A stretch of 64,000 bases of DNA. Origin: Selenomonas ruminantium subsp. ruminantium ATCC 12561 (GTDB lineage: Bacteria; Bacillota; Negativicutes; Selenomonadales; Selenomonadaceae). Both the position numbers and the translations under genes were made by a program. The notes under the pieces are model-generated. The model did no database searches and was not told the DNA's origin. It saw nothing but the letters and a program-made list of their open reading frames with translations. Where the stretch lies: assembly GCF_000424065.1 (NCBI RefSeq), contig NZ_AUJE01000010.1, positions 44,636 through 108,635 on the forward strand, given 5' to 3'. Positions 24,202 through 33,200 of this stretch are shown here, in pieces (position 1 is the stretch's first letter; the number at the start of each line of letters is the position of its first letter).

Positions 24202-24480
24202 TTAAAGTGTGGCAAATTCAATTTTCAAGCGGCAGCCAAGACCGGAGGCAAGGCGTTTAAGTGTCCTGATGGATGGATTGGCATTGCCGTTTTCTAATTT
24301 GCTGATATCAGCCTGGGCAATGCCAGTACGAGCAGCTAACTCTTTTTGCGTGATGCCTTGTCGTTCTCGTGCATCAATCATGGCGCGGATGATGGCAAAT
24401 TCCGGCTCCAAGGCATCATATTCAGCCTTGAGTTCAGGGTCTTTTAGTTGCTCATTGAGAAATTCACGAAACTCGCTCAT
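24202..24480 (-). CDS. HigA-like antitoxin (XRE helix-turn-helix)
   Basis: 92 residues from the ATG at 24478-24480; the open frame extends further upstream within the toxin gene but the internal ATG has better spacing to the toxin stop. The C-terminal half is an XRE helix-turn-helix (RERQGITQKELAARTGIAQADISKLENGNANPSIRTLKRLASGLG). Such antitoxins bind the toxin and repress the operon. The toxin gene precedes it with a 1-bp gap, which is the HigBA order. A palindromic operator overlaps the promoter (24857-24898). Confidence 0.88.
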   Translation of the reverse strand: MSEFREFLNEQLKDPELKAEYDALEPEFAIIRAMIDARERQGITQKELAARTGIAQADISKLENGNANPSIRTLKRLASGLGCRLKIEFATL

Positions 24481-24481
24481 T

Positions 24482-24832
24482 TTACTTCTTCCTTTCCAGA
24501 TAATCCTTACGATACTTCTTGGCGCGGTCAATTTCGCCTTTCGGCGTTTTCTGAGATTTTTTGACGAAGCCATGCGTTAAAATGATTTCATGATTTAACA
24601 CAAAGAAATACATAACGCGGGAAATGTCACTGCCGACTTTGGCACGTAGTTCAAAGATACCGTCGTCCAAATGCTTGGAGTAGGGCTCACGAAGGAGATT
24701 ACCTTTATCTTCCAGTGTTTCAATGGTGCGAAGCATTTTTGCACGCATTTTCTTGTCCAGCCCGAGGACAAAATCTTTAGCAGGTTTATCGCCGTTAGGG
24801 AGGGTATAAAACTCAACTTGAAAATCAGACAT
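24482..24832 (-). CDS. HigB/Gp49-like toxin (RelE superfamily)
   Basis: 116 residues. FYTLPNGDKPAKDFVLGLDKKMRAKMLRTIETLEDKG and the later ELRAKVGSDISRVMYFFVLNHEIILTHGFVKKSQKTP are marks of the Gp49/HigB family, ribosome-dependent mRNA interferases. The RBS TAAGGAG and promoter TTGACA-17-TATTCT lie upstream. A pair like this stabilises a prophage and may also act against other phages. Whether it is active is not shown by sequence. Confidence 0.88.
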   Translation of the reverse strand: MSDFQVEFYTLPNGDKPAKDFVLGLDKKMRAKMLRTIETLEDKGNLLREPYSKHLDDGIFELRAKVGSDISRVMYFFVLNHEIILTHGFVKKSQKTPKGEIDRAKKYRKDYLERKK

Positions 24833-24856
24833 ACGGACTCCTTAAATATGTGTTTT

Positions 24857-24893
24857 ATCCTATATCAATAGAATATAGGATAAATCCTATATT
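24857..24893. promoter_or_regulatory. Palindromic operator of the toxin-antitoxin operon
   Basis: A perfect 22-bp palindrome (AATATAGGAT, AA, ATCCTATATT; 24872-24893) and a third half-site ATCCTATAT at 24857-24865 lie across the -10 region. Three half-sites would let two antitoxin dimers bind side by side, typical of conditional autoregulation. Confidence 0.75.
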
Positions 24894-24898
24894 GTCAA
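24870..24898 (-). promoter_or_regulatory. Promoter of the toxin-antitoxin operon
   Basis: Minus strand TTGACA (24893-24898), 17-bp spacer, TATTCT (24870-24875). The -10 falls in the operator. Confidence 0.65.
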
Positions 24899-24924
24899 GG
24901 GGAATGTATTAAATGCAAAGAGAG

Positions 24925-24947
24925 GCGGCGAAAATAGCCGCTTTTTT
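24925..24947 (+). terminator. Terminator before the lysis genes
   Basis: GCGGC (24925-24929) pairs with GCCGC (24937-24941), followed by six T's. It lies between the toxin promoter region and the holin gene; readthrough or a later promoter must serve the holin. Confidence 0.7.
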
Positions 24948-24964
24948 GATAGGAGGAATTCAAT

Positions 24965-25426
24965 TTGAATATATTTACAGAGATTTTCAAATCGATGGTT
25001 CCCGTACGCTTGGAAGCCATGTGGGGAGCTGTGGTGGGGGCTTTTGGGATATTGGCCAGTCATATTTGGGGCGCGTGGAATAATATGACCGAAGTTCTCG
25101 TTGTGATGATGGTCATTGACTATGCCAGTGGCGTACTGGCGGCTTTTATCAATCCAGAATTAGCCGCCAACAGCAAGAAGGGCTTTATCGGCATTGCCCG
25201 AAAGGTTTTCATATTTCTTTTGGTGGTGATGGCGAATGAAATGGATAGGGCACTAAGCATACATGAGATTTGCACCATGACAACCTTCTTTTATATAGCC
25301 AATGAAGGTTTGTCGATTACGGAAAATGCGGCCAAAGTCGGAGTGCCGATTCCATCGTTTATCCTGAATTCTTTGGAACAACTGTCTCGTGAAAAGAAAG
25401 CGCGGGAGAACAAGGGGGAGAAATGA
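24965..25426 (+). CDS. Holin (phage_holin_4/TcdE type)
   Basis: 153 residues with a TTG start behind GGAGGAATT. Three hydrophobic stretches (about 20-40, 40-60, 80-102), DYASGVLAAFINPELAANSKKGFIGIARKVFIFLLVVMANEMD is typical of the Cph1/TcdE holin family. It would pierce the inner membrane at lysis and let the endolysin reach the wall. The stop overlaps the start of the next ORF (25423). Confidence 0.9.
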   Translation: MNIFTEIFKSMVPVRLEAMWGAVVGAFGILASHIWGAWNNMTEVLVVMMVIDYASGVLAAFINPELAANSKKGFIGIARKVFIFLLVVMANEMDRALSIHEICTMTTFFYIANEGLSITENAAKVGVPIPSFILNSLEQLSREKKARENKGEK

Positions 25427-25596
25427 ATGGCTTAGCATGGACAGAACTATACAACAAATTTGCCGCCTTTGCTTATGTAGCAAGGCGGCAAGGCTTTTAT
25501 GTGGGGCAGGTGCAGGAGATGGAGTACAGCCTATTTGAGATGTGCCCGTTTCCGAGAAATTACAGGCCGGATAAGAAGGGAGTAAAGCACAAATGA
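25423..25596 (+). CDS. 57-aa ORF between holin and endolysin
   Basis: 57 residues, no signal peptide or membrane segment. Start: MNGLAWTELYNKFAAFAYVARRQG, and an end with KKGVKHK. ATGA overlaps exist at both ends, so it is coupled to holin and lysozyme. Its place would suit a spanin or antiholin, but it lacks the lipobox or transmembrane helix those need. No family recognised. Confidence 0.6.
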   Translation: MNGLAWTELYNKFAAFAYVARRQGFYVGQVQEMEYSLFEMCPFPRNYRPDKKGVKHK

Positions 25597-26204
25597 AGGT
25601 AATTGATATCAGTGCATGGCAGGAAAATGTAGACTGGCAGGCCGTCAAGGACGCTAGCATTGAAGGCGTTATCCTAAAAATTGGAGAACATGCCCATCTT
25701 GATGATATGTTTATCGACCATATCAATAAAGCCGTGGAATACGGCCTGCAGTATGGTGTGTACTACTTTGCCCATGCGTGCACCTACGATGAAGCTGTGG
25801 ACGAGGCTGACCAGGTGGCCGCATGGCTGGAAGAATATCTGCGCGGGGAGACTCCGCCCCTGGGAATCTGGTACGATGCGGAAAGCAAGCGGATGCTCAA
25901 CGGCGATGTAACGGAGTGCTGCCGGGCGTTCATCAATCGGTTGACCGATTATGGACATCAGTATAATGGAATCTACGCCAGCTGGAACTGGCTGAGCGCT
26001 GAAGGGAGCCATTACATCCGGATTGCGGATTTGCCCGATTACGTGCCGTACTGGGTGGCCAACTATGGCAGCGGAAACACCTTCGAGACGGCCTGCCGGG
26101 ATTATCTCAAAGAGGAATATCCGGATAACATCATCCGGATGCACCAGTTCACGGACAATCTGGATGGCTTCGGGTATGATGCCAATATCTACTATGAGGA
26201 TTAA
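25593..26204 (+). CDS. Endolysin, GH25 muramidase
   Basis: A 203-residue GH25 lysozyme. The start VIDISAWQENVDW gives Asp5; WYDAES gives Asp95 and Glu97, equivalent to the family's catalytic DxE; YGVYYFAHACTYDEAVDEAD and MHQFTDN are other family marks. It cuts the N-acetylmuramic-N-acetylglucosamine link. No signal peptide or cell-wall binding domain, so it depends on the holin. No spanin pair is recognisable, unusual for a host with an outer membrane. Confidence 0.93.
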   Translation: MKVIDISAWQENVDWQAVKDASIEGVILKIGEHAHLDDMFIDHINKAVEYGLQYGVYYFAHACTYDEAVDEADQVAAWLEEYLRGETPPLGIWYDAESKRMLNGDVTECCRAFINRLTDYGHQYNGIYASWNWLSAEGSHYIRIADLPDYVPYWVANYGSGNTFETACRDYLKEEYPDNIIRMHQFTDNLDGFGYDANIYYED

Positions 26205-26229
26205 CTCGATAACAATTCGTTATTGAGTT
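26203..26229. repeat. Inverted repeat after the endolysin
   Basis: AACTCGATAAC and GTTATTGAGTT with a 5-nt loop, one mismatch. It lacks a T-run. Confidence 0.4.
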
Positions 26230-26241
26230 AAAGCAAGTAAA

Positions 26242-26280
26242 GGCCCATACCAGCTGTGATATGCTGGTATGGGCCTATTT
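26242..26280 (+). terminator. Strong terminator at the end of the lysis genes
   Basis: A perfect 13-bp stem (GGCCCATACCAGC 26242-26254 and GCTGGTATGGGCC 26263-26275), then TATTTTTG. It closes the phage late transcript. Confidence 0.88.
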
Positions 26281-26299
26281 TTGTCTGCGGCTTGTCTGC
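26281..26299. repeat. Direct repeats near the prophage right end
   Basis: TTGTCTGC occurs at 26281-26288 and 26292-26299 (11-bp period), with a further TTTGTC after. Repeats of this type flank att cores as integrase arm sites. They lie between the last phage gene and the first host gene. The other att site is outside the window, so this is only a candidate for the attachment region. Confidence 0.3.
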
Positions 26300-26418
26300 A
26301 TTTGTCATCAAAAACACCTAATTACTTTAAAATACGCTAAAAAGTGAAAATTTGTTAGGCTTAGAGTGATAAAGGCTTAAAAACATTTCTTGCCTGCAAA
26401 AAATTCTTGTCCCTTTCA
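26300..26418. other. Prophage-host junction, no gene seen
   Basis: AT-rich sequence without an ORF or clear repeat. The prophage end is expected here or slightly to the left; the core att sequence cannot be defined without its partner. Confidence 0.3.
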
Positions 26419-26447
26419 TTGGATTTTCAAGAAAACATGCTTATAAT
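26419..26447 (+). promoter_or_regulatory. Promoter of the two-component system
   Basis: TTGGAT (26419-26424), 17-bp spacer, TATAAT (26442-26447), 33 bp before the response regulator ATG. Confidence 0.6.
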
Positions 26448-26479
26448 AGATAAGGAAATATGAATTTGGAGGTGCGGTT

Positions 26480-27160
26480 ATGCGTGTTTTATTGGCAGAA
26501 GATGACCGACGCTTAGGCAAGTTAGTGCAATATATGCTGGAGCAGAATAAGATAAAGGCTGACTGGGTGACTAATGGCAGTGAAGTCTATGAGTACGCCA
26601 TGTACACCGATTATGATATCCTGATTCTCGACTGGATGATGCCGGGGGAAAACGGCATTGATATCTGTAAGCGGCTGCGCAGTGAGGGGTATGCCAAGGC
26701 AATTTTAATGCTGACGGCTCGCGATTCGGTGGAAGACCGGGTATCGGGACTAGATGCTGGGGCAGATGATTATTTGGTGAAGCCCTTTGAATTTGCTGAA
26801 CTCATGGCGCGTTTGCGGGCTTTAGGGCGACGCAGCACGCAGCAGATTCAGCAGGACAAGGTGGAAGTGGGCGAATTTACGCTGAACCGCACGACGAAGG
26901 TGCTGAAGAAAAAGGATGAAGTCATTCAGCTTTCACCGCGAGAGTTTCAGATTTTTGACTTGTTGGTACAGAATTTGGGCATTGTGGTGCCGCGTGACAT
27001 TCTGCTTGACCGCATCTGGGGTATGGAAGCAGATGTCAGTTCCAATAATATCGATTCCTATATCAAGATTTTGCGGAAAAAACTGGATTTAGGAGACGGA
27101 GAAACCGCCATTAAGACCGTCCGGGGCATTGGCTATAAGCTGGAGGTTGGCGGGCAGTGA
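26480..27160 (+). CDS. OmpR-family response regulator
   Basis: 226 residues. Receiver domain (1-115) with the acidic pair ED8-D9, phosphoacceptor Asp51 (LILDWMMPG) and Lys101 (LVKPFEF). Winged-helix DNA-binding domain (about 130-222) with LSPREFQIFDLLVQNLGIVVPRDILLDRIWG and TVRGIGYKLE. The RBS is GGAGGTG. It is coupled to the kinase gene by a GTGA overlap. It probably controls the genes that follow or its own envelope regulon; the target is not known from sequence. Confidence 0.93.
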   Translation: MRVLLAEDDRRLGKLVQYMLEQNKIKADWVTNGSEVYEYAMYTDYDILILDWMMPGENGIDICKRLRSEGYAKAILMLTARDSVEDRVSGLDAGADDYLVKPFEFAELMARLRALGRRSTQQIQQDKVEVGEFTLNRTTKVLKKKDEVIQLSPREFQIFDLLVQNLGIVVPRDILLDRIWGMEADVSSNNIDSYIKILRKKLDLGDGETAIKTVRGIGYKLEVGGQ

Positions 27161-28476
27161 CCGAAAATCTCTTTGGCAAAAGCCGCAAGCGGCTCACGAT
27201 GCTCTATTCCTTGGTGATGATTATTTTCCTCGCCATTTTGATTTTTGCGATGCATCAGTCGATGGACTGGTCGATTCGTTCCGAGCAGGCAAGGGAGCTT
27301 TGGGATACGGCAGATAATGTAGCGGAAGCGCAGAAGTATCTCAATCAGCATCCGGAACTCGTGATTGATGATACGCTGGCCTATAAGAACACTAATGACC
27401 GGCTATTCTTCTATGTCTTTGATGAAGATGGCAGACTATTGAACTTTTCCCGCGCTTCTTTCCGCATTGAGCCGTTTATTCTCGATGTGATGTCGCAGTG
27501 GACAGCTCCCGAAGGGGATGTTGTAGTCGTGACGAAGCCCAAGGAAAACGGGCATAAGTCGGAAATTATGATGACCACGCAAAAAATCATCGAGGCAAAT
27601 GGCAAGGTGCAGATGGTCTATGTGGGCAAGGATGTTACCGCGCTGTATAGTGGCATGGAAAAGGCCACGAGTATTATGGCGGGGCTGGGGCTGTTGGCAC
27701 TGGTTATCGCGACGATAGTCGGGCATATCCTTTCCGGAAAGGCCATGGTGCCGCTGAAAGCGGCCTATGAAAAACAGCGGCAGTTTGCTGCCGATGCCTC
27801 CCACGAATTGCGTACGCCGCTGGCGGTCGTGATGGCTTCGGCGGAAATCCTGCAGAATGACCCGGAGATAAAATCGCCCTTCTTGAAACAGGTCGTGGAA
27901 GACGTCCGCGATGAAGTCAAGAAAATGACCAAACTCGTCAATGACTTGCTGGTAGTGGCCCGCAGTGATAACAAGGCGTTGAAGCTAAAGACTTCCAAAT
28001 TTGATTTGGGGGCGGTAGTGGCGCAGACGGCTCGCATGATGCAGCCTTTGGCGGAGCAGAAGCATATTGCCATTGCCGCCGATAATCTGCCGAAAACCAT
28101 TATTCAGGCTGACGAGCAGAAAATCCGCCAGCTCGTGTTGATTCTGGTCGATAACGCGGTGAAGTACACGCAGGACGGGGGCAAGGTTACAGTGGATTTC
28201 CGGTCTGCCGAGAAAGGCAAGGTAACTTTGGCCGTGCAGGATAATGGCATTGGCATTGCCAAGGAAGACCAGGAAAAAATCTTTGACCGCTTCTACCGGG
28301 TGGATAAGGCGCGTTCCCGGGAAATGGGCGGCAATGGCTTGGGACTCGCGATCGCGCAGGAAATCGTTGAATTACATCATGGCAGGATTGCCATTGAGAG
28401 TGAACTGGGAAAGGGAACAACCTTTCTGGTTACGTTAAAAAGCAAAAATCGTGGCAAAAATTTGCATATGTTTTAA
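27157..28476 (+). CDS. Sensor histidine kinase
   Basis: 439 residues, GTG start overlapping the regulator stop. Two transmembrane helices (about 14-33 and 171-193) flank a periplasmic sensor domain of about 135 residues. The H box FAADASHELRTPLAVV carries His216; N box DNAVKYTQDGG, G1 DNGIGIAKED and G2 GNGLGLAIAQEIVELHHG follow. The end is a full HATPase domain. It detects an unknown envelope signal and phosphorylates the partner regulator. Confidence 0.93.
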   Translation: MTENLFGKSRKRLTMLYSLVMIIFLAILIFAMHQSMDWSIRSEQARELWDTADNVAEAQKYLNQHPELVIDDTLAYKNTNDRLFFYVFDEDGRLLNFSRASFRIEPFILDVMSQWTAPEGDVVVVTKPKENGHKSEIMMTTQKIIEANGKVQMVYVGKDVTALYSGMEKATSIMAGLGLLALVIATIVGHILSGKAMVPLKAAYEKQRQFAADASHELRTPLAVVMASAEILQNDPEIKSPFLKQVVEDVRDEVKKMTKLVNDLLVVARSDNKALKLKTSKFDLGAVVAQTARMMQPLAEQKHIAIAADNLPKTIIQADEQKIRQLVLILVDNAVKYTQDGGKVTVDFRSAEKGKVTLAVQDNGIGIAKEDQEKIFDRFYRVDKARSREMGGNGLGLAIAQEIVELHHGRIAIESELGKGTTFLVTLKSKNRGKNLHMF

Positions 28477-28548
28477 TTTAAAAGCAGGAAATTTTCTGCA
28501 AGTAACGAATTATAATCTGTAATGAAGGAAATTTCCGGGGGGATGTGC

Positions 28549-28989
28549 ATGAAACATTCAGGGCTGGATGAGCGCTTGGATTCCATACTGGTGCGGGCGG
28601 CTATGCGGTTGGAAGAACGCATGCGGCTGGCGTATTTTCGCGGTAACCTGGCCAAATATTTGGAACGGGTCGGTTTGGCGAAATACATAGATGAAGAAAA
28701 ACTCACCAAAGGCAGTCTCCTGGAACTGCAGGATGATGCGGCAGTTGTGATGGCCTACCGTCTGCGTAAAGCCCGCAATCGCGGCTATCTAAAGGAAGCG
28801 CTGGACGAGCTTAATATGGCAGAACTCTTGCAAAAGGAAACCCGGATAAAAACAGTGGTGCCTTCTGCCAAGCGGCAGCCGGAAGTGAAAAAAGTACAGT
28901 TGCAGATGGTGAAAGGCGAAAATAAATCTTCCTCACTTTCCGAAGAAGAAAAGAAGAAACTGCTGAAAAATTTTAAGGTGATAAAATAA
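28549..28989 (+). CDS. Unrecognised small protein after the kinase
   Basis: 146 residues from the ATG at 28549 (RBS CGGGGGG); ATGs at 28522 and 28543 are in frame. It is soluble, charged and helical (LDERLDSILVRAAMRLEERMRLAYFRGNLAKYLERVGLAKYIDEEKL) and ends with a Lys-rich segment (SEEEKKKLLKNFKVIK). No domain recognised. A TATAAT at 28511-28516 gives it a possible promoter of its own. A terminator follows, so it ends the two-component unit or forms its own short one. Confidence 0.6.
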   Translation: MKHSGLDERLDSILVRAAMRLEERMRLAYFRGNLAKYLERVGLAKYIDEEKLTKGSLLELQDDAAVVMAYRLRKARNRGYLKEALDELNMAELLQKETRIKTVVPSAKRQPEVKKVQLQMVKGENKSSSLSEEEKKKLLKNFKVIK

Positions 28990-28991
28990 GT

Positions 28992-29025
28992 AATCGCTGA
29001 TGGACATAGCGTTCGTCAGCGATTT
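28992..29025 (+). terminator. Terminator before the RND efflux genes
   Basis: AATCGCTGA (28992-29000) pairs with TCAGCGATT (29016-29024), followed by TTT. Confidence 0.75.
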
Positions 29026-29048
29026 TTGCCATAGAAATGAGGATGAAC

Positions 29049-30284
29049 ATGCGCCATAAATTTACAGTTATGACGAAACGGCAAAAAATGGCAGCTGTAG
29101 GGATATGCTTTTTCCTGTTGGCCATAGCACTTTATTTTTATATGGGATTGGGGAAGGAAAACGGACAGAACGTGAGCCGGAATATGCCTGTAGTTCAGGT
29201 GCAGGAAGTTATACGTGCGGATATGGGACGGCACATTGTCCTGTCCGGCCAAACCACAGCAGATGCCAGCATCAATCTTGCGCCTAAGTACAATGGTCGT
29301 ATCACGGCTGTTTATGCAGACCTGGGGGACTGGGTGGAAGAAGGACAGATACTCATGGTTCAGGACTTGGCAGATTTGGATATCTCTATAGCGCAGAATT
29401 CTGCGGCTGCCGGTGCGGCCAGGGCAGATGCACGTGAGGCGGCTGCCGCTTATAATGCCAATATCATCAGTAAAAAAAATACGTTTGAACTGGCACAGGC
29501 AAAATATGAGCGCCAAAAATATCTTTTTTCCATTGGCGCAATATCCCAGGATACGCTGGACAGTGTAGCAGCTGAATACAGTGCGGCAAAAGCTGCTTAT
29601 GAAGTGCTGGCCAATCAGCAGGCAGGAGGTATGGCTGCTGCCATAGAATCTAAGGAGTTGACTGCGGTCAAGCAGGAACGTGCGACTGAGGCATTGGAAA
29701 AACAGCGGACAGATATGATTTTACGGGCACCGCGCAGTGGTGTGATTGCTTATCGGGAGGCTGAGGTCGGAGCACTGGCTGCCGCTGGGGCAAAAGCGTT
29801 CACGCTAGTGGATACAAGTCATATCAATGTAGATTGCAGCATCGGCGAAAATGATGCCGCAATTTTGCAGGCCGGAATGGGGGTCATCATCACTATAGAC
29901 GCATTGGGGCGTGATTACGCTGGTAAAATTATCTTTGTAAGTCCGTCTATGGATGCAGATAGCAAGAGTTACAAGGTAAGGATTTCGTTGGATAATCCGG
30001 ACAGTCAGGTCAAGGCTGGACTGTTTGCCCATACGGCTGTGGATATTCTGCAGCGCGCGCAAACGATTTTTGTACCACAGTCAGCAGTAATGACACGCAA
30101 TGGCGAGCAGTATGTGTTTGTGCTGCTGGAAGATGGCACGGTGAAGAAACGTGTGGTGAAAATCGGTCTGCTCAATGATACGTCCGAGGAAATTTTGGAG
30201 GGAATTGCTGAAGGTGAAAAAATAATTCTAACGAATCAGGATAAATTGCAGGACGGCATGAAAGTCAAGGTGACGGAAACATGA
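29049..30284 (+). CDS. RND periplasmic adaptor (membrane fusion protein)
   Basis: 411 residues from the ATG at 29049; GAGGA upstream fits it better than the ATGs at 29037 and 29043. An N-terminal membrane anchor (about 13-30, no lipobox) is followed by the barrel-sandwich part (VLSGQTTADASINLAPKYNGRITAVYADLGDWVEEGQILM), a long coiled-coil hairpin (about 115-215), the second half of the lipoyl domain (ILRAPRSGVIAYREAEVGALAAAGAKAFTLVD) and the beta-barrel/MP domain. It links the inner-membrane pump to an outer-membrane channel. The pump gene overlaps by four bases. No TolC-type gene is adjacent. Confidence 0.92.
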   Translation: MRHKFTVMTKRQKMAAVGICFFLLAIALYFYMGLGKENGQNVSRNMPVVQVQEVIRADMGRHIVLSGQTTADASINLAPKYNGRITAVYADLGDWVEEGQILMVQDLADLDISIAQNSAAAGAARADAREAAAAYNANIISKKNTFELAQAKYERQKYLFSIGAISQDTLDSVAAEYSAAKAAYEVLANQQAGGMAAAIESKELTAVKQERATEALEKQRTDMILRAPRSGVIAYREAEVGALAAAGAKAFTLVDTSHINVDCSIGENDAAILQAGMGVIITIDALGRDYAGKIIFVSPSMDADSKSYKVRISLDNPDSQVKAGLFAHTAVDILQRAQTIFVPQSAVMTRNGEQYVFVLLEDGTVKKRVVKIGLLNDTSEEILEGIAEGEKIILTNQDKLQDGMKVKVTET

Positions 30285-33200
30285 ACATCACCCGTTTATC
30301 CATTCAGCGCCCCGTGGGCATATCCATGATTGTGGCGTTTTTCGTAGTACTGGGCTTATACAGTTATTACCGCATCGGTGTGGAACTTTTGCCAGCTTTG
30401 AATACGCCCTATGTAACGGTTACGGTAAAATATCCTGGAGCCAGTGCGGAATCTGTGGAGCAGGAAATCATCAAACCGGTGGAGAATGCAGTTTCTTCTG
30501 TGTCCAACGTCAAGACCATTACATCTGTGGCCAGTTATGAGCGTGGCCGTGTGATGATGGAACTGAATTTTGATGCGGACGCAGATATGGCGGCTATCGA
30601 AGCAACCAAAAAGGTGGAGGCCATTAAAAACAAATTACCCGATGAGGCCGATGCTCCCGTCGTGATTAAACGGGATATCAATGCCAAACCCATCATGGAA
30701 CTGGCGGTTATGAGTCAGCATGGACTGGGAGATACCTATTCCATGACGGAAAATGTCTTTCAAGATGTTTTACAGCAGGCAGGTGGTGTGTCGGAAATCG
30801 AGCTGCATGGCGGCCGTGATAAAGAGGTGGCTGTGGAGGCAGACCGGGAAAAATTAACTGCTTATAAGCTAACTTTGCCTAAGATTGCCAGTGCTATCCG
30901 CAATGAAAACCAGCTGCTGCCGTCCGGACCAATATACACGGAAACGACAAAATCCGATGTGCGCGTGGTGGCCGAATACCGTAAGGCTGCGGATATTGAA
31001 AAAGTACGGGTGCAGAATAGCAGCGGAGAACTGATTCCCCTGACTGCAGTGGCAGATATAAGGGAGCAGGACGCCCGTCAGCAGCGTTATGGGCGGTTGA
31101 ATGGCGAACCGGCAATCAATGTTTTGATTTATAAGAACAGCGATGCCAATGTGGTGAAGACAGCAGACAATATCCTGAAAGCGGTAGAAAAACTTCGTCG
31201 TGACTATCCGGATTACCAGTTTATTGTGGTTTCTAATGATGCAAACTATGTAGAAACTGCACTGCATAACACCTTGGGAACATTGGTAGAAGGTTTGATT
31301 ACCACGGGACTGGTACTATTTCTCTTTTTGCGTGGCTGGCGCTCTACGGCAGCGGTTATGATTGCCATTCCTACTTCGCTTATCGCCACGTTCTTCGTCA
31401 TGTATCTGGCGGGTTTTACCTTCAATATGATGTCGTTGATGGGGATGACCTTATGTGTGGGCATTTTAGTCGATGACAGCATCGTGGTGCTTGAAAATAT
31501 TATCCGCTATCTCAAAAACGGTACTGAACCTGCGGAAGCAGCAGAAAAAGGGCGTATGGAAATCGGTATGGCTGCTATCGCCATTACCCTTTGTGATGCG
31601 GCGGTTTTTATGCCTATTGCCTTTATGGAAGGAATGACGGGGCAGTTCTTTCGGCAGTTTGGGCTGACCATTGTCTTTGCCGGAGCTTTTTCGCTGTTTG
31701 TGTCCTTTACGTTGACGCCGATGTTGGCTTCTCGTTTCTTCAAAAACGGTTATCATGTGGATAAGTGCTTTCTGTGGCAGTTTATGGACAAATTGGAAGA
31801 ACGGGCGGTCGGATTTTATCGGCAGGTACTCTTTTGGAGCTTGGGCCATCGAAAAAAACTTTTGCTTACGATTTTGGGCATATTTACTGCTGTTATGGCA
31901 TTGATTCCGCTAGGGGCAGTAGGTATGGAATACATGCCGCAGACAGATGAATCCGGTTTTACCATCAACATTCAATGCCCCGTGCGGGCTTCTTCAGAAG
32001 AACCAAATAAAGTGGCTTTGCAACTGGAAAAAAAGCTCGCTGAGATTCCTGAAGTCAGGTATTATATGACGCAGGCCGGGGGGAGCAGTAATGCGCATGA
32101 AGGCCGCATCAAGGTGGAACTTATAGGACGGCGGGAGCGCAGCCGTTCGGTATGGGAAATCACACGGGAAGTCCGGGAATACGCTGAGAAGATTTCCGGC
32201 GCAGAAATACGCGTGACGGAAAATCAGACCAATATGGCTGGTACCAGCGGTGGTCGAGGAGGCGGCGGTGCTTTGCAGGTTGAACTGCGGGGAAATTCCA
32301 TGCAGGAACTGATGGCGGCCTCGGATAAGGTGGAACAAATCCTGCGGCACGATATCAAAGGCGTAAGCGATGTTAACAGTTCCTATACGGAAGGTATGCC
32401 GGAATTACAGCTTACAATCAACCGGGACAAACTCAAGGTTTTTGAGGCCAGTCTGGCTGATGTTGACACGGCGTTTTCTTCGGCCATTTCAGGATTATCT
32501 GCTGGAGAATTGAAAAATGATCCGTTGAATGGAGGACAGGATACCAAAATCAAAGTGCGCTTTAAAGGGGCTGATGGCTATCATGCTTCCGATGTGGCCC
32601 GAGTTCCGGTCTGGGCTAATGGCAAACTGGCCTACTTAGGTGATGTGGCGGAGATTAAAGATGGCCGGGGGCCGGTCAGTATTCGCCGTGTGGATAAGCA
32701 GCGTTCCATCCAGATTGGTGCAAACTTACGGGGGCGTCCCGTAGGAGATGTGGTGCAGGAGGTAAAAAAAGCCTTGAAGGAAGCAGACTTAGGTGAAGGG
32801 GTAACCTATCGGTTCAAGGGGCAGGCAAGCCGTATGAATGAAACGTTCGGTGAGTTGCTCAGTGCCTTATTTTTAGCATTGGTGCTTATCTATATGTTGC
32901 TGGCCGTGCTCTATGAATCGGTGCTGACGCCTTTTATCCGTATGTTTTCCCTGCCTTTGGGGCTTATTGGCTCGGTGCTCTTGTTGTTCCTGACCCATAA
33001 CACGTTGAATATTTATTCGATGATTGGCATATTGGTTATGGATGGTATTGTGGCGAAGAATGGCACTTTGCTCATTGACTATACGCTGACGCTGATGGAT
33101 CGGGGGAGGACGGCGCTGGAGGCCATTGTGGAGGCTGGCTGTGTACGCTTAAAGCCAATTTGTATGACAACCATTACCATGATGGTGGGCATGCTGCCTA

